Origin: an uncultured Bacteroides sp.
GTDB lineage: Bacteria > Bacteroidota > Bacteroidia > Bacteroidales > Bacteroidaceae
NCBI GenBank assembly: GCA_949288585.1
Contig: CASEKR010000010.1
Span: forward strand, 1-42,890
DNA: 42,890 nt
Direction of reading: 5' to 3'
Part shown: one piece after another, positions 33,476 to 42,339 of the stretch
How the letters are laid out: each line of letters starts with the position of its first letter
Numbering within the stretch: position 1 is the stretch's first letter
Made by a program: the position numbers and the translations under genes
The notes under the pieces: model-generated
Told to the model about the DNA's origin: nothing
Database searches by the model: none
What the model saw: the letters and a program-made list of their open reading frames with translations, nothing else

Positions 33476-34993
33476 ATGGCTAAGAAAGCTCTTTTGATGA
33501 TTCTGGACGGTTGGGGAATCGGCGACCGTCAGAAAGACGACGTAATCTATGTGACTCCTACTCCTTACTGGGACAGCTTGCTGGCTGACTATCCGCACTC
33601 GCAGCTGCAGGCCAGCGGCGAGAACGTGGGCCTGCCCGACGGACAGATGGGCAACTCCGAAGTAGGTCACCTCAATATCGGTGCCGGCCGCATCGTTTAC
33701 CAGGACTTGGTGAAAATCAACCGCGCCTGCGCCGACGGCAGCATCCTGCAGAACAAGGAAATCGTTTCCGCCTTCAGCTACGCCAAAGAGAACGGCAAGG
33801 GCATCCACTTCATGGGACTGACATCCAACGGCGGCGTGCACAGTTCGTTGGACCACCTCTTCAAGCTGTGCGACATTGCCAAGGAATACGGCATCGGCGA
33901 GCGCACCTTCATCCACTGCTTCATGGACGGACGTGACACCGACCCGAAGAGCGGCAAGGGCTTCATCCAGCAACTGACTGACCACTGCGCGCAGAGCGCC
34001 GGACGCATCGCCAGCATCGTGGGCCGCTTCTATGCCATGGACCGCGACAAGCGTTGGGAGCGCGTCAAGGAAGCCTACGAACTCCTGGTGAACGGCCAGG
34101 GCAAGCAGGCCGACGACATGGTGAAGGCCATGCAGGAATCTTACGACGAGGGCGTGACGGACGAGTTCATCAAGCCCATCAACAACAGCACGTTCGACGG
34201 AACCATCAAGGAGGGCGACGTGGTCATCTTCTTCAACTACCGCAACGACCGCGCCAAGGAACTGACCGTCGTGCTGACGCAGCAGGACATGCCGGAGCAG
34301 GGCATGAAGACCATCCCCGGCCTGCAATACTACTGCATGACGCCGTATGACGCTTCGTTCAAGGGCGTGCACATCATCTTCGACAAGGAGAACGTGGCCG
34401 ACACGCTGGGCGAATACCTCAGCAAGCAGGGCAAGAAGCAGCTGCACATCGCCGAGACGGAGAAGTATGCGCACGTGACCTTCTTCTTCAACGGCGGGCG
34501 TGAGACCCCGTTCGAGGGCGAGGACCGCATCCTGGTGCCGTCGCCCAAGGTGGCCACTTACGACCTGAAGCCCGAGATGAGCGCGTATGAAGTGAAGGAC
34601 AAGCTGGTGGAGGCCATCAACACCCGGCAGTATGACTTCATCGTGGTGAACTATGCCAACGGCGACATGGTGGGCCACACGGGCGTTTACGAGGCTATCG
34701 AGAAGGCTGTCGTGGCCATCGATAACTGCGTGCGCGACACGGTTGAGGCTGCCAAGGCCAATGACTACGAGGTCATCATCATCGCCGACCACGGCAATGC
34801 CGACCATGCGCTGAACGCCGACGGCACGCCCAACACGGCCCACTCGCTCAACCCCGTGCCCTTCGTCTACGTGACGACGAACAAGGACGCCCGGGTGGAG
34901 AATGGCGTGCTGGCCGACGTGGCTCCGTCCATCCTGCACATCATGGGACTGCCCCAGCCGGCCGACATGACGGGCAAGGACTTGATTAAGTAA
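33476..34993 (+). CDS. gpmI: 2,3-bisphosphoglycerate-independent phosphoglycerate mutase
   Basis: This metal-dependent glycolytic enzyme interconverts 3- and 2-phosphoglycerate in the cytosol. The 505-residue length is standard. ILDGWG near residue 10 gives the first metal ligand, and S61 in [17 protein letters not shown] is the phosphoserine nucleophile. [25 protein letters not shown] and [11 protein letters not shown] are the other family blocks. Codon use and GC content (63% in one sampled line) return to the core pattern, in contrast with the island just upstream. It has its own promoter and a strong terminator. Confidence 0.97.
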   Translation: MAKKALLMILDGWGIGDRQKDDVIYVTPTPYWDSLLADYPHSQLQASGENVGLPDGQMGNSEVGHLNIGAGRIVYQDLVKINRACADGSILQNKEIVSAFSYAKENGKGIHFMGLTSNGGVHSSLDHLFKLCDIAKEYGIGERTFIHCFMDGRDTDPKSGKGFIQQLTDHCAQSAGRIASIVGRFYAMDRDKRWERVKEAYELLVNGQGKQADDMVKAMQESYDEGVTDEFIKPINNSTFDGTIKEGDVVIFFNYRNDRAKELTVVLTQQDMPEQGMKTIPGLQYYCMTPYDASFKGVHIIFDKENVADTLGEYLSKQGKKQLHIAETEKYAHVTFFFNGGRETPFEGEDRILVPSPKVATYDLKPEMSAYEVKDKLVEAINTRQYDFIVVNYANGDMVGHTGVYEAIEKAVVAIDNCVRDTVEAAKANDYEVIIIADHGNADHALNADGTPNTAHSLNPVPFVYVTTNKDARVENGVLADVAPSILHIMGLPQPADMTGKDLIK

Positions 34994-35008
34994 TATCATT
35001 GTGGCATG

Positions 35009-35075
35009 GGCGCGGATTGCGCGGATTCCGTCGAGGGGAAGTCCCTGTGGAGTCTGCACAATCCGCGCCTTTTTT
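35009..35075 (+). terminator. Rho-independent terminator of gpmI
   Basis: GGCGCGGATTG (35009-35019) pairs exactly with CAATCCGCGCC (35059-35069), followed by six T. The 39-base loop holds a second, weaker stem. Confidence 0.85.
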
Positions 35076-35133
35076 ATGCAGCACAGCGTTGCAGATTGGC
35101 ATTTTTGTAGTATATTTACCGCATAAAAACGAT

Positions 35134-35394
35134 ATGACAATGGATAATACGACAATAGAAAGAAAGCGTGCCTCCTTCCGTTTGAACACGGATTTGCTGA
35201 GGCGTTTGCACTTGGCTGCGAAGTCAGAGAACCGTAGCTTGAATACCTATGTGGAAAATATCCTCGCGGAGGCAATATACAACCAGCCGAACGCAGAAAC
35301 CAAAGCGGCCATTGAGGAAGCCCAAGCGGGCAAGGACCTGAAAGATGTCGACATGGGCAGTCTTGAATCTTTCCTTAATTCATGCCGTGAATGA
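35134..35394 (+). CDS. Ribbon-helix-helix-type antitoxin
   Basis: The 86-residue protein has the arrangement of a type II antitoxin: an N-terminal ribbon-helix-helix-like DNA-binding part (RKRASFRLNTDLLRRLHLAA and SLNTYVENILAEAI) and an acidic C-terminal tail that would wrap the toxin. It would neutralise the toxin and repress the operon. The ATG at 35134 is used; 35140 is an alternative, and the longer frame from 34999 runs through the gpmI terminator. It overlaps the toxin gene by four bases (ATGA). Confidence 0.82.
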   Translation: MTMDNTTIERKRASFRLNTDLLRRLHLAAKSENRSLNTYVENILAEAIYNQPNAETKAAIEEAQAGKDLKDVDMGSLESFLNSCRE

Positions 35395-35657
35395 AGAAGG
35401 TCGAGAGCAGCGGGAAGTTCCGGAAAGACTTGAAACGCTACATGAACCAACCGGAGAAGCTACGGAAACTTTATTCCGTGGTCCAACTTTTGCAGGAGGA
35501 AGCCCCCATTCCTCCAGAGAACAGGCCGCATAGATTGACGGGCAATTACGCCGGATGTTGGGAATGCCATATTGAATCTGATTTTCTTTTAATCTGGATA
35601 GACGACGAGGCCATCAGGCTGATACGTTTGGGGAGCCATTCGGAGCTATTTGGATGA
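35391..35657 (+). CDS. YafQ/RelE-superfamily mRNA interferase toxin
   Basis: The 88-residue basic protein fits the YafQ group: SSGKFRKDLKRY at the N-terminus, RPHRLTGNYAGCWECHI in the middle and IRLIRLGSHSELFG at the end. H47, H60, D64, H83 and F87 stand where YafQ has its catalytic and substrate-binding residues. These toxins cut mRNA in the ribosome A site. With the overlapping antitoxin it forms a complete two-gene module placed between two core genes. No truncation is visible. Confidence 0.86.
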   Translation: MKKVESSGKFRKDLKRYMNQPEKLRKLYSVVQLLQEEAPIPPENRPHRLTGNYAGCWECHIESDFLLIWIDDEAIRLIRLGSHSELFG

Positions 35658-35698
35658 GCGGCCGATGTTTTATTCTTCATTATTTATTTAATCTGATT

Positions 35699-36280
35699 AT
35701 GTTACAAATTGGAGACGTCGTCGTCAGTTTCGACGTACTGAAAGAGCGGTTCCTCTGCGATTTGTCCGCCTGCCGGGGAGCCTGCTGCGTAGAGGGCGAT
35801 GCGGGCGCGCCCCTGGAGTTGGACGAGGTGGCGCGGATTGAAGAAGTGCTGCCCCTCATCTGGGACGAACTGTCACCCGGGGCGCGGGAGGTCATCGGCC
35901 GGCAGGGCGTGGCCTACGTGGACGAGGAGGGCGACCTGGTGACCTCCATCGTGGGCGGGAAGGATTGCGTGTTCACCTGCCACGGCGCGGACGGCTGCTG
36001 CTACTGCGCCATCGAGCGGGCGTGCCGCGAGGGCAAGACGGATTTCCTGAAGCCCATCTCCTGCCACCTCTACCCCATCCGCGTGAAGGACTTCGGCGAG
36101 TTCCGGGGCCTGAACTACCACCGTTGGGACGTCTGCCGGGCGGCCGTCCTGCTGGGCCAGCGCGAGGACCTGCCCGTCTACAAGTCCCTGCGCGAGCCGC
36201 TCGTCCGCAAGTTCGGCGAGGAGTGGTATGCCGAGTTGGAGACGGCGGTGGAGGAACTGCAGAAACAAGGGCTGTTATAG
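35699..36280 (+). CDS. DUF3109 cysteine-rich protein
   Basis: This 193-residue cytosolic protein is conserved in Bacteroidetes and has no established function. It contains many cysteines in clusters: CDLSACRGACCVEGDAGAPL near residue 19, CVFTCHGADGCCYCAIE near 90, PISCHLYP near 122 and WDVCRAA near 140. Such clusters suggest a metal or iron-sulfur centre, in the manner of the YkgJ zinc/iron-chelating family. I use the ATG at 35699 (MLQIGDVVV). The open frame begins at 35654, overlapping the toxin stop, but the extra 15 residues are unlike the family. Confidence 0.86.
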   Translation: MLQIGDVVVSFDVLKERFLCDLSACRGACCVEGDAGAPLELDEVARIEEVLPLIWDELSPGAREVIGRQGVAYVDEEGDLVTSIVGGKDCVFTCHGADGCCYCAIERACREGKTDFLKPISCHLYPIRVKDFGEFRGLNYHRWDVCRAAVLLGQREDLPVYKSLREPLVRKFGEEWYAELETAVEELQKQGLL

Positions 36281-36330
36281 CGAATCATCTGCCCGGGCGC
36301 GTGGGAAATCCTGCGCGCCTTTTGGGGAGA

Positions 36331-36391
36331 AAGGTGTACACCTTATGGGGTGAAAGGTGTACACCTTACGGGCCATAAGCCGTACACCTTA
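36331..36391. repeat. Intergenic AAGGTGTACACCTT palindromes
   Basis: AAGGTGTACACCTTA occurs at 36331-36345 and 36354-36368; its first 14 bases form a perfect palindrome. A third, degenerate copy (CGTACACCTTA) lies near 36380-36391. The unit spacing is 23 bases. The site is about 115 bases upstream of the tricorn-like gene promoter, so it could be an operator, but it resembles the other intergenic repeat clusters in this window by layout. Confidence 0.75.
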
Positions 36392-36504
36392 CGTGGAGGG
36401 CCTGCCCAGGCGGCGGTGCGGAGGCCACGGCTTTTCCCGCCGTTCCTGGCCGGGCGGGCGGAGAAAAACGCGCGTAGAAGGATGAATTTCCGGTATTTTA
36501 ACCG

Positions 36505-36512
36505 TAACTTTG
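36505..36512 (+). promoter_or_regulatory. -7 box TAACTTTG of the tricorn-like gene
   Basis: TAACTTTG matches TAnnTTTG, 29 bases before the ATG at 36542. No convincing -33 element was found. Confidence 0.55.
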
Positions 36513-36541
36513 CGGGATAAAAGAATTTTAATCAAACAGAC

Positions 36542-37558
36542 ATGAAGAAACAACTCTTTCTCTCCCTGCTGGCCCTCACGGTGGCGGCAGGGGCACGGGC
36601 CGACGAGGCGCGCCTGCTGCGCTTCCCGGCCACGAACGGCACGGACGTGGTCTTCACCTACGCCGGCGACCTCTACACGGCGCCCCTCTCGGGCGGCGAG
36701 GCGCGGCGGCTGACCTCGCACGTGGGCTACGAAATCTTCCCCCGCTTCTCGCCCGACGGCCGGACCATCGCCTTCACCGCCGAATACGACGGCAACCGCG
36801 AGGTCTACGTCATCCCCGCCGGCGGAGGCGAACCCCGGCGGCTGACCTACACGGCCACGAACGAGCGCGACGACGTGGGCGACCGCATGGGGCCGAACAA
36901 CATCGTGATGGCCTGGACGCCGAACGGCGAGGGCGTGGTCTACCGCAACCGCGTCGGCTCGGGATTCCAGGGACGCCTCTGGGTCGCCCCCCTCAAGGGC
37001 GGGATGCCCCGCCCGCTTCCCCTGCCCGAAGGCGGATTCTGCGCTTTCTCGCCGGACAACGGCAGCCGCCTGGCCTACAACCGCGTCTTCCGCGAGTTCC
37101 GCAACTGGAAGTACTACCGGGGCGGCATGGCCGACGACATCTGGCTCTACGACCCGCAGGCGAAGAGCGTCCAGAACCTGACGGACAACACGGCCCAGGA
37201 CATCTGCCCCATGTGGATTGGGGAAGAAATCTACTTCCTCTCCGACCGCGACAAGACGATGAACCTCTTCGCCTACAACACCCGCACGCGGCAGACGGAG
37301 AAAGTGACGGACTATGCCGACTATGACATCAAGTTCCCCAGCACCGACGGGCGGCAGATTGTCTACGAACACGCGGGCTACCTCTACCGCTTCGACCCGC
37401 AGACCCGCAAGAGCGAGCAGATACACATCACCCTCGGCGCGGAGAACGTCTACGCCCGCCCCGGACAGATGCACGTCTCCGCCCACGTGACCTCCGCCGG
37501 GCTGTCGGCCGACGGCTGGCCGTCACCGCCCGGGGCGAAGTCTTCGACGTGCCCGTGA
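36542..37558 (+). CDS. Tricorn-like protease, N-terminal fragment
   Basis: The fragment of 338 residues starts with a signal peptide (1-20, ending GARA) and contains PD40/WD-type blades, seen as repeated FSPDGRTIAFTAEYDGNREV-like units with RRLT steps. It is the first propeller, which in tricorn filters peptides on the way to the active site. The last 15-20 residues (WPSPPGAKSSTCP) are out of frame and not family sequence. By itself it has no catalytic residues. Confidence 0.7.
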   Translation: MKKQLFLSLLALTVAAGARADEARLLRFPATNGTDVVFTYAGDLYTAPLSGGEARRLTSHVGYEIFPRFSPDGRTIAFTAEYDGNREVYVIPAGGGEPRRLTYTATNERDDVGDRMGPNNIVMAWTPNGEGVVYRNRVGSGFQGRLWVAPLKGGMPRPLPLPEGGFCAFSPDNGSRLAYNRVFREFRNWKYYRGGMADDIWLYDPQAKSVQNLTDNTAQDICPMWIGEEIYFLSDRDKTMNLFAYNTRTRQTEKVTDYADYDIKFPSTDGRQIVYEHAGYLYRFDPQTRKSEQIHITLGAENVYARPGQMHVSAHVTSAGLSADGWPSPPGAKSSTCP

Positions 37559-39786
37559 AGAGCGGCGTCACCCGCAACATCACCCGCACCCCCGGCGCCA
37601 ACGAGCGCGGAGCCGACTGGAGCCCCGACGGACGATACATCGCCTACATCTCAGACCGCACGGGCGAGACCGAAATCTTCCTACAACCCGCCGCCGGGGG
37701 CGACCCCGTCCAACTGACCACGGGCAACGACACTTACATCCGCAGCCTCGCCTGGAGCCCGGACAGCAAGACCCTGCTCTACACCGACCGCAAGAACCGC
37801 GTCGTCGCGGTCGACGTGGCAAAGCGGGCAAAGACCATCCTCCTCCAGAACCCCGAACAGGAGTTCCGCGACGTGCAATTCTCGCCCGACAGCCGCTGGA
37901 TTACCTACACCAAGCCGGCCGCCAACAACTTCTCCGTCGTCTACGTCTACGACCTCCTGTCAAAGAAAGAATACCCCGTCACCGAAAAATGGTACAACTC
38001 CTCCTCGCCCGCTTTCAGCACCGACGGCCGCTACCTGGTCTTCGAGTCAGACCGCGACTTCAACCCCGTCTACGGGCGCCTCGAGTGGAACCACGTCTAC
38101 ACCCGCCTGGGCGGCATCTACCTGGCCCTGCTGGCCGGAGGCACGCCCTCGCCCTTCCTGCCCGAAGACGAAGCTGTGGCGGAAGCCCAGGCAGAAGAAG
38201 CGGCCCCCGGACCCAAGGACGGCAAGAAAAAGGACGGCAAGAAGGCAGACAGCCCGGCCGTGGCGATTGACCCCGAAGGCATAGCAGGCCGCATCGTCAA
38301 GCTGCCCCTCCCTGCCGGCGACTATTGGAACCTCTATTCCGACGGACAGACCGTCTGGTACTACGGCAACGGCGGCACGCACGCCTTCGACCTGCGGGAG
38401 CAGAAAGACGAACTGGTGGCCGAAGGCGCCCTGATGGCCCCCGTCAGCGGCAGCCGGAAAGCGCTCTTCATGAAAGGACGCACCCCCTACGTGGGCGAAC
38501 TCTCCGCCCACAGGGTCTCCCTCGACACGCCCGTCGACCTGGGCGACATGGTGGCCCCGGTGGACTACGGGCAGGAATGGGCGCAAATCTTCGACGAAGC
38601 CTGGCGCGCCTACCGCGATGGGTTCTACGTGGAAAGCATGCACGGCGTGGACTGGCAGGCCGTCAAAGAGAAATATGCCGTGCTGCTGCCCTACGTCAAG
38701 ACGCGCCTCGACCTGAACTACCTCATCGGCGAGATGATTGCCGAGCTGGCCTGCGGCCACGCCTACGTCAACCCCGGCGAATACCCCCGCCCCAAGCGCG
38801 TCCCCATGGGCCTGCTCGGCGCAGAGTTGAGCCGCGACGAGCAGACGGGCTTCTTCCGCATCGACCGCATACTGCCCGGCGCGCCTTACAGCGAGAAGCT
38901 CCGTTCGCCCCTCGCCGAACCGGGCATGGGCATCAAGGAGGGCGACTACATCACCTCCATTGACGGCGTGTCCACCGCCTCGGTGAAGAATGTCTACCAG
39001 CTGCTCGTCGGCAAGGCCGGCGTGCTCACCGAACTGGGCGTCAACACCCGCCCCTCGGCCGACGGCGCGAAGAAAGTGGTCGTCGAGCCTACGGACGACG
39101 AATATCCGCTCTATCACTACAACTGGGTGCAGAAGAACCTGCGCCGCGTCGAGGAAGCCACCGGCGGCCGCGTGGGCTACATCTACATCCCCGACATGGG
39201 CCCCGAGGGGCTGAACGAGTTCGCCAGGTACTTCTATCCGCAACTCGACAAGGAGGCATTGATTATCGACGACCGTGCCAACGGCGGCGGCAACGTCTCG
39301 CCCATGATTATCGAACGCCTGCTCCGCCAGCCCTACCGCCTGACCATGTCGCGCGTCTCCACCAAGACCGGCACCATCCCCGATGCCACGCAGGTTGGCC
39401 CGAAGGTGCTGCTCGTCAACAAATACTCCGCCTCCGACGGCGACCTCTTCCCCTGGAGCTTCAAAGCCAACAAGCTGGGAACGGTCGTCGGCACCCGCAC
39501 ATGGGGCGGCATCGTGGGCATCAGCGGCTCCTTGCCCTACATGGACGGGACAGACATCCGCGTGCCCTTCTTCACCAATTACGACGCCCGGACCGGCCAA
39601 TGGATAGTAGAGAACCACGGCGTCGACCCCGACATCCTCATCGACAACGACCCCATCCAGGAGCAGGCTGGCGTTGACCAGCAACTGGAGAAGGCCATCG
39701 AAGTCGCCCTCCAGCAACTGAAAGACCGCAAGCCCCTGCCGGGCGTGCCCGCGCCGAGGATGATGAAGGATTTGGGGGTAGAGTGA
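37549..39786 (+). CDS. Tricorn-like protease, C-terminal catalytic fragment
   Basis: The fragment of 745 residues from a GTG at 37549 holds the second propeller, an acidic/lysine-rich linker (DGKKKDGKKADS near 224-235), the tricorn core with H404 in ACGHAYVNPG, a PDZ domain (about 420-510), and the S41 domain. The nucleophile is S629 in KYSASDGDLFPW, and E688 in VENHGVDPDI stands where tricorn has its catalytic Glu. All needed active-site residues are therefore kept. Without the upstream part it lacks a signal peptide and would stay in the cytosol if translated alone. Confidence 0.72.
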   Translation: MPVKSGVTRNITRTPGANERGADWSPDGRYIAYISDRTGETEIFLQPAAGGDPVQLTTGNDTYIRSLAWSPDSKTLLYTDRKNRVVAVDVAKRAKTILLQNPEQEFRDVQFSPDSRWITYTKPAANNFSVVYVYDLLSKKEYPVTEKWYNSSSPAFSTDGRYLVFESDRDFNPVYGRLEWNHVYTRLGGIYLALLAGGTPSPFLPEDEAVAEAQAEEAAPGPKDGKKKDGKKADSPAVAIDPEGIAGRIVKLPLPAGDYWNLYSDGQTVWYYGNGGTHAFDLREQKDELVAEGALMAPVSGSRKALFMKGRTPYVGELSAHRVSLDTPVDLGDMVAPVDYGQEWAQIFDEAWRAYRDGFYVESMHGVDWQAVKEKYAVLLPYVKTRLDLNYLIGEMIAELACGHAYVNPGEYPRPKRVPMGLLGAELSRDEQTGFFRIDRILPGAPYSEKLRSPLAEPGMGIKEGDYITSIDGVSTASVKNVYQLLVGKAGVLTELGVNTRPSADGAKKVVVEPTDDEYPLYHYNWVQKNLRRVEEATGGRVGYIYIPDMGPEGLNEFARYFYPQLDKEALIIDDRANGGGNVSPMIIERLLRQPYRLTMSRVSTKTGTIPDATQVGPKVLLVNKYSASDGDLFPWSFKANKLGTVVGTRTWGGIVGISGSLPYMDGTDIRVPFFTNYDARTGQWIVENHGVDPDILIDNDPIQEQAGVDQQLEKAIEVALQQLKDRKPLPGVPAPRMMKDLGVE

Positions 39787-39818
39787 TTCTCTGCCATTAG
39801 ATATATGAATAAAGAAAG

Positions 39819-39857
39819 AAGGGACGTGCCTCATGTCAGGTACGTCCCTTGCTTTTT
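39819..39857. terminator. Terminator between convergent units
   Basis: AAGGGACGTGCC (39819-39830) pairs with GGTACGTCCCTT (39839-39850) with one G-U pair, followed by GCTTTTT. It ends the tricorn-like gene and could also stop the minus-strand operon coming from the right. Confidence 0.75.
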
Positions 39858-39886
39858 GAACAGTTCACTCCTTATTGTGACCTCAT

Positions 39887-40729
39887 CTATTGACCATTTT
39901 CAGCTTTGTTTTCCCGAATCTTTTCCAGCATATCCGAGCAAAGGTTATATTCTTCATTGTGTTCCTTTTTAAACGTCATGCAGTCCACGAAAATCTGGTT
40001 CCACGTCGGGTTGTCCCGTCTGAAGATGAAATCTCTCCATACATACGGAGAAAACCATTCATCAGATAATTTGTCAAACTCCGGAGTGGTCAATGAGTAC
40101 CCCGTACGCGACATGTACATATCGTCTATAATCCAGTTTGCTGCACATTCATAATATTCCGTGTATTGATTGACTTTCATCTCATCGCGTGACAAAAAGG
40201 TCTTTACCAATCCGGCATCCTCCGAAATCCATTCTCCCAAAAACATTCCGTCTTCGCAGAAACCTCTTACTTTATCTTCTGTCTCAGGTTTGTACGGAGT
40301 TATATGGTAATTCCGCAAGAAAAAGTATTTGGCATATTCCTTTATAGGAAACTGTATATCCTCTTGTGCTGCCTTTAGAAAGCGTTCAATGTAACGTTCA
40401 AAAAAGTGAGGCGAAAATAAGAGCAGACATGTTCTGTCCTTTTGTTGAATCAAAAATGCGGCCCATGTAGTGTTGGCATATCGGAAATAGATACTGATTT
40501 GAGGAAAGATGGCACTGGCATCTTTTTTGCTGTACGCATAATATCCCATATACCAATCGTTCCTGCGCTTTGTCTGTACGGTCGTTTCCCAAAGCCATGG
40601 GTATATGACCCTGCGTTTCCGTATGCGGTCAAATTTAGACATGAAATTTTTCCGGCGTGCAATGACTTCTTTGGAATCTTTCAGAAGTTCGTTGACCAGT
40701 TCGGGGAGGGTCATGGTAGGGAGTATCAT
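39887..40729 (-). CDS. Hypothetical protein, last gene of an AT-rich operon
   Basis: I do not recognise this 280-residue family. It has no signal peptide and no membrane segment; it is rich in aromatic and charged residues (FFERYIERFLKAA, WFSPYVWRDFIF), suggesting a mostly helical soluble protein. The gene follows the DUF6339-like gene by only 6 bases and closes the operon. The ATG at 40729 (MILPTMTL) is chosen; 40714 is an alternative. Codon use is AT-rich, unlike the neighbouring tricorn-like gene, which marks it as accessory DNA. Confidence 0.72.
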   Translation of the reverse strand: MILPTMTLPELVNELLKDSKEVIARRKNFMSKFDRIRKRRVIYPWLWETTVQTKRRNDWYMGYYAYSKKDASAIFPQISIYFRYANTTWAAFLIQQKDRTCLLLFSPHFFERYIERFLKAAQEDIQFPIKEYAKYFFLRNYHITPYKPETEDKVRGFCEDGMFLGEWISEDAGLVKTFLSRDEMKVNQYTEYYECAANWIIDDMYMSRTGYSLTTPEFDKLSDEWFSPYVWRDFIFRRDNPTWNQIFVDCMTFKKEHNEEYNLCSDMLEKIRENKAENGQ

Positions 40730-40735
40730 AGATCA

Positions 40736-41482
40736 TTATTCGTTTTCTATTTCAAATTCCTGTGTTCTATTTAGTAAAGTATCTTTTTTCTTTTCTAATT
40801 CGGCTTTGAAGAAATCGCGTTTAAAGTAAGAAAGCACTTTGACCGCACCTAGTTGATTAAAGTATTTCATAATAAATCGGATTCTCCATTTTGCGTATGA
40901 ATTGGCAATGTCTGGATGTTCCATAAGAAACTCCATGATTCCGATAATGGCTTCTTTATGCCGGAACAAGGTGGTTCCAACAAATTCTCTATAAGTAATA
41001 TTGCTGAAAAAGAAGTCTGTAATTTCATATTTTCGGTTATATCCTCTTGCTTCGTCAATAGTGCAATAAACGCTCCACCACAAACTTGATAAGGATGTTT
41101 GTTGAAAGAAATTTCCCCCTTGAAACCAATGGCTTTCAATATAGTTTTTATCAGCCTCTCCTCTAAGCACTTTAGGCCAGCGGGCCTGGATGTATTGAAA
41201 TAGATCGACATGAGTAAGATAAGTCCAGAAACAATCGTTGGAAGCTAATAGAGGCGACATATTGGGATAAGCTTCGTATAATGCTTTGGCTGAAATCAAA
41301 TCGTCCGTATAATCTAACCTTTCTAACAGATTTGTGGGCTGGTATAAATTTGCAATGAGTCGTACCATTTTCTCATTATATGGAAATTCAGTTTTGCCAT
41401 AATTGGATAAATTAATCCCAGCTTTTACTTTGTCACGCAATTCTTTAACGTAACTTTCTTTGAATACTTTTTGAAGTTTCAT
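40736..41482 (-). CDS. DUF6339-like protein
   Basis: The 248-residue soluble protein resembles what I know as DUF6339: a block ALYEAYPNMSPLLASNDCFW, then LTHVDLFQYIQARWP, a middle block SSLWWSVYCTIDEARG, and a helical C-terminus with FRHKEAIIGIMEFL. The family has no assigned activity. I recall members near ATPases, helicases and DNA methyltransferases in accessory gene clusters, which suggests a defence role, but this recollection was not checked. The gene starts 2 bases after the upstream stop and is followed 6 bases later by the last gene, so the proteins are probably made together. Confidence 0.65.
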   Translation of the reverse strand: MKLQKVFKESYVKELRDKVKAGINLSNYGKTEFPYNEKMVRLIANLYQPTNLLERLDYTDDLISAKALYEAYPNMSPLLASNDCFWTYLTHVDLFQYIQARWPKVLRGEADKNYIESHWFQGGNFFQQTSLSSLWWSVYCTIDEARGYNRKYEITDFFFSNITYREFVGTTLFRHKEAIIGIMEFLMEHPDIANSYAKWRIRFIMKYFNQLGAVKVLSYFKRDFFKAELEKKKDTLLNRTQEFEIENE

Positions 41483-41484
41483 GC

Positions 41485-42339
41485 TTATTCTTCCTCTTCT
41501 GATTCAGTTATATTACATAATTTGTCAAACAGCCGCTTATAGGGGTCTCCTAAAAGAACCTGAGCAAATTTGATGATTTCGGTTTCATCGGTCAAATTAT
41601 ATTTCTGTAATTCTTTTTCTGTCCCTATCCTATATTTTAAGGTTCTCGCCCAAAGAGTATCAGAATAATCTTCCAAGTATTGCAAAGCGTAGGTAAGCGC
41701 ATTCAAAACGAATGAAGCATGGAATATTTCACTGAGACTTGAGTCACGCCCAAGTCTGTTTTCGTACATCTTATATAAATAGGCAGGTAATAGAATCTCA
41801 ATTTTATCACTGGCTACATTAAATGAAACTGATTCGTTTCCTCCCGTATCTTCTCGGATTTGCATAAAGGCACCGGCCGTTTGCAGTTTGTCGTAAGCAA
41901 TATCAATGTTATAGGTGGCTTTTCCAAACACGGCTAAGATATCTCCAATACCGATTTCAAAAAAGTATCCTTGATAGTCTGGATGAAAATCTTTATTAGT
42001 GTAATTATAAATATTGGTCGTGGCAATAATCAAGCAGGTGAATGATACTTCTCTGCAAATCAGATGTTTGGGTATTTTAATGTGCAGTTGAGGGGATGGC
42101 GAGGCAAAACATTTCCGGTAATAGGTCTTAGGGCAGTTGACTTCACATACATATTCTGCACGCCTTTGTTTGATGAGTAAAGAAATATCTTCGTTATCTT
42201 GTCTTAACGATATATCAAAGCAAAACGATGTGTTGGTTTTGCTAGGAGTCATTTGGATGCAGTCATTTCGGAGCAGTGGATATACGTCATCGCTGATTCC
42301 CAAGACTGGATAGGGTAAAGAAATATTAGTGAGATTCAT
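41485..42339 (-). CDS. Hypothetical protein of an accessory operon
   Basis: The 284-residue protein opens with LPYPVLGISDDVYP and has a first half rich in beta strands (about 1-150), followed by a helical half (about 190-284) ending in an acidic tail ESEEEE. No signal peptide, membrane segment or catalytic motif is visible. I cannot name the family. It overlaps the upstream gene by 14 bases and precedes the DUF6339-like gene by 2, so it is a core member of the operon. It may be a structural or adaptor part of a multi-protein complex; this is inference from the gene order only. Confidence 0.72.
   Translation of the reverse strand: MNLTNISLPYPVLGISDDVYPLLRNDCIQMTPSKTNTSFCFDISLRQDNEDISLLIKQRRAEYVCEVNCPKTYYRKCFASPSPQLHIKIPKHLICREVSFTCLIIATTNIYNYTNKDFHPDYQGYFFEIGIGDILAVFGKATYNIDIAYDKLQTAGAFMQIREDTGGNESVSFNVASDKIEILLPAYLYKMYENRLGRDSSLSEIFHASFVLNALTYALQYLEDYSDTLWARTLKYRIGTEKELQKYNLTDETEIIKFAQVLLGDPYKRLFDKLCNITESEEEE

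Larger units (their letters stand above)
36542..39786 (+). pseudogene. Tricorn-like S41 protease, split by a frameshift
   Basis: Together the two frames give a protein of about 1081 residues, the usual length of exported tricorn-type proteases in Bacteroides: signal peptide, six- and seven-bladed PD40 propellers, a tricorn core, PDZ and an S41 catalytic domain. The first frame leaves the family sequence after GLSADG (near 37513) and stops at 37558; the second frame takes up at LAVTARGEVFDV. One base (or 4, for example CCGG) appears to be missing within 37511-37517. This may be a real mutation, programmed frameshifting or an assembly error in GC-rich sequence. No other damage is visible, which points to a recent event or an error. 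Confidence 0.8.

Noticed and set aside
33467-35275. 602-residue open frame antisense to gpmI
   Set aside because: It is a shadow of gpmI, rich in His, Val, Leu and Ala with no family likeness, and it also crosses the gpmI terminator.
35654-35698. A start for the DUF3109 protein overlapping the toxin stop
   Set aside because: The additional 15 residues are unlike the family N-terminus, which begins MLQIGD; the ATG at 35699 fits.
38047-39834. 595-residue open frame antisense to the tricorn-like gene
   Set aside because: The plus strand carries a clear protease; the antisense translation shows no domain and only reflects GC-rich codons.
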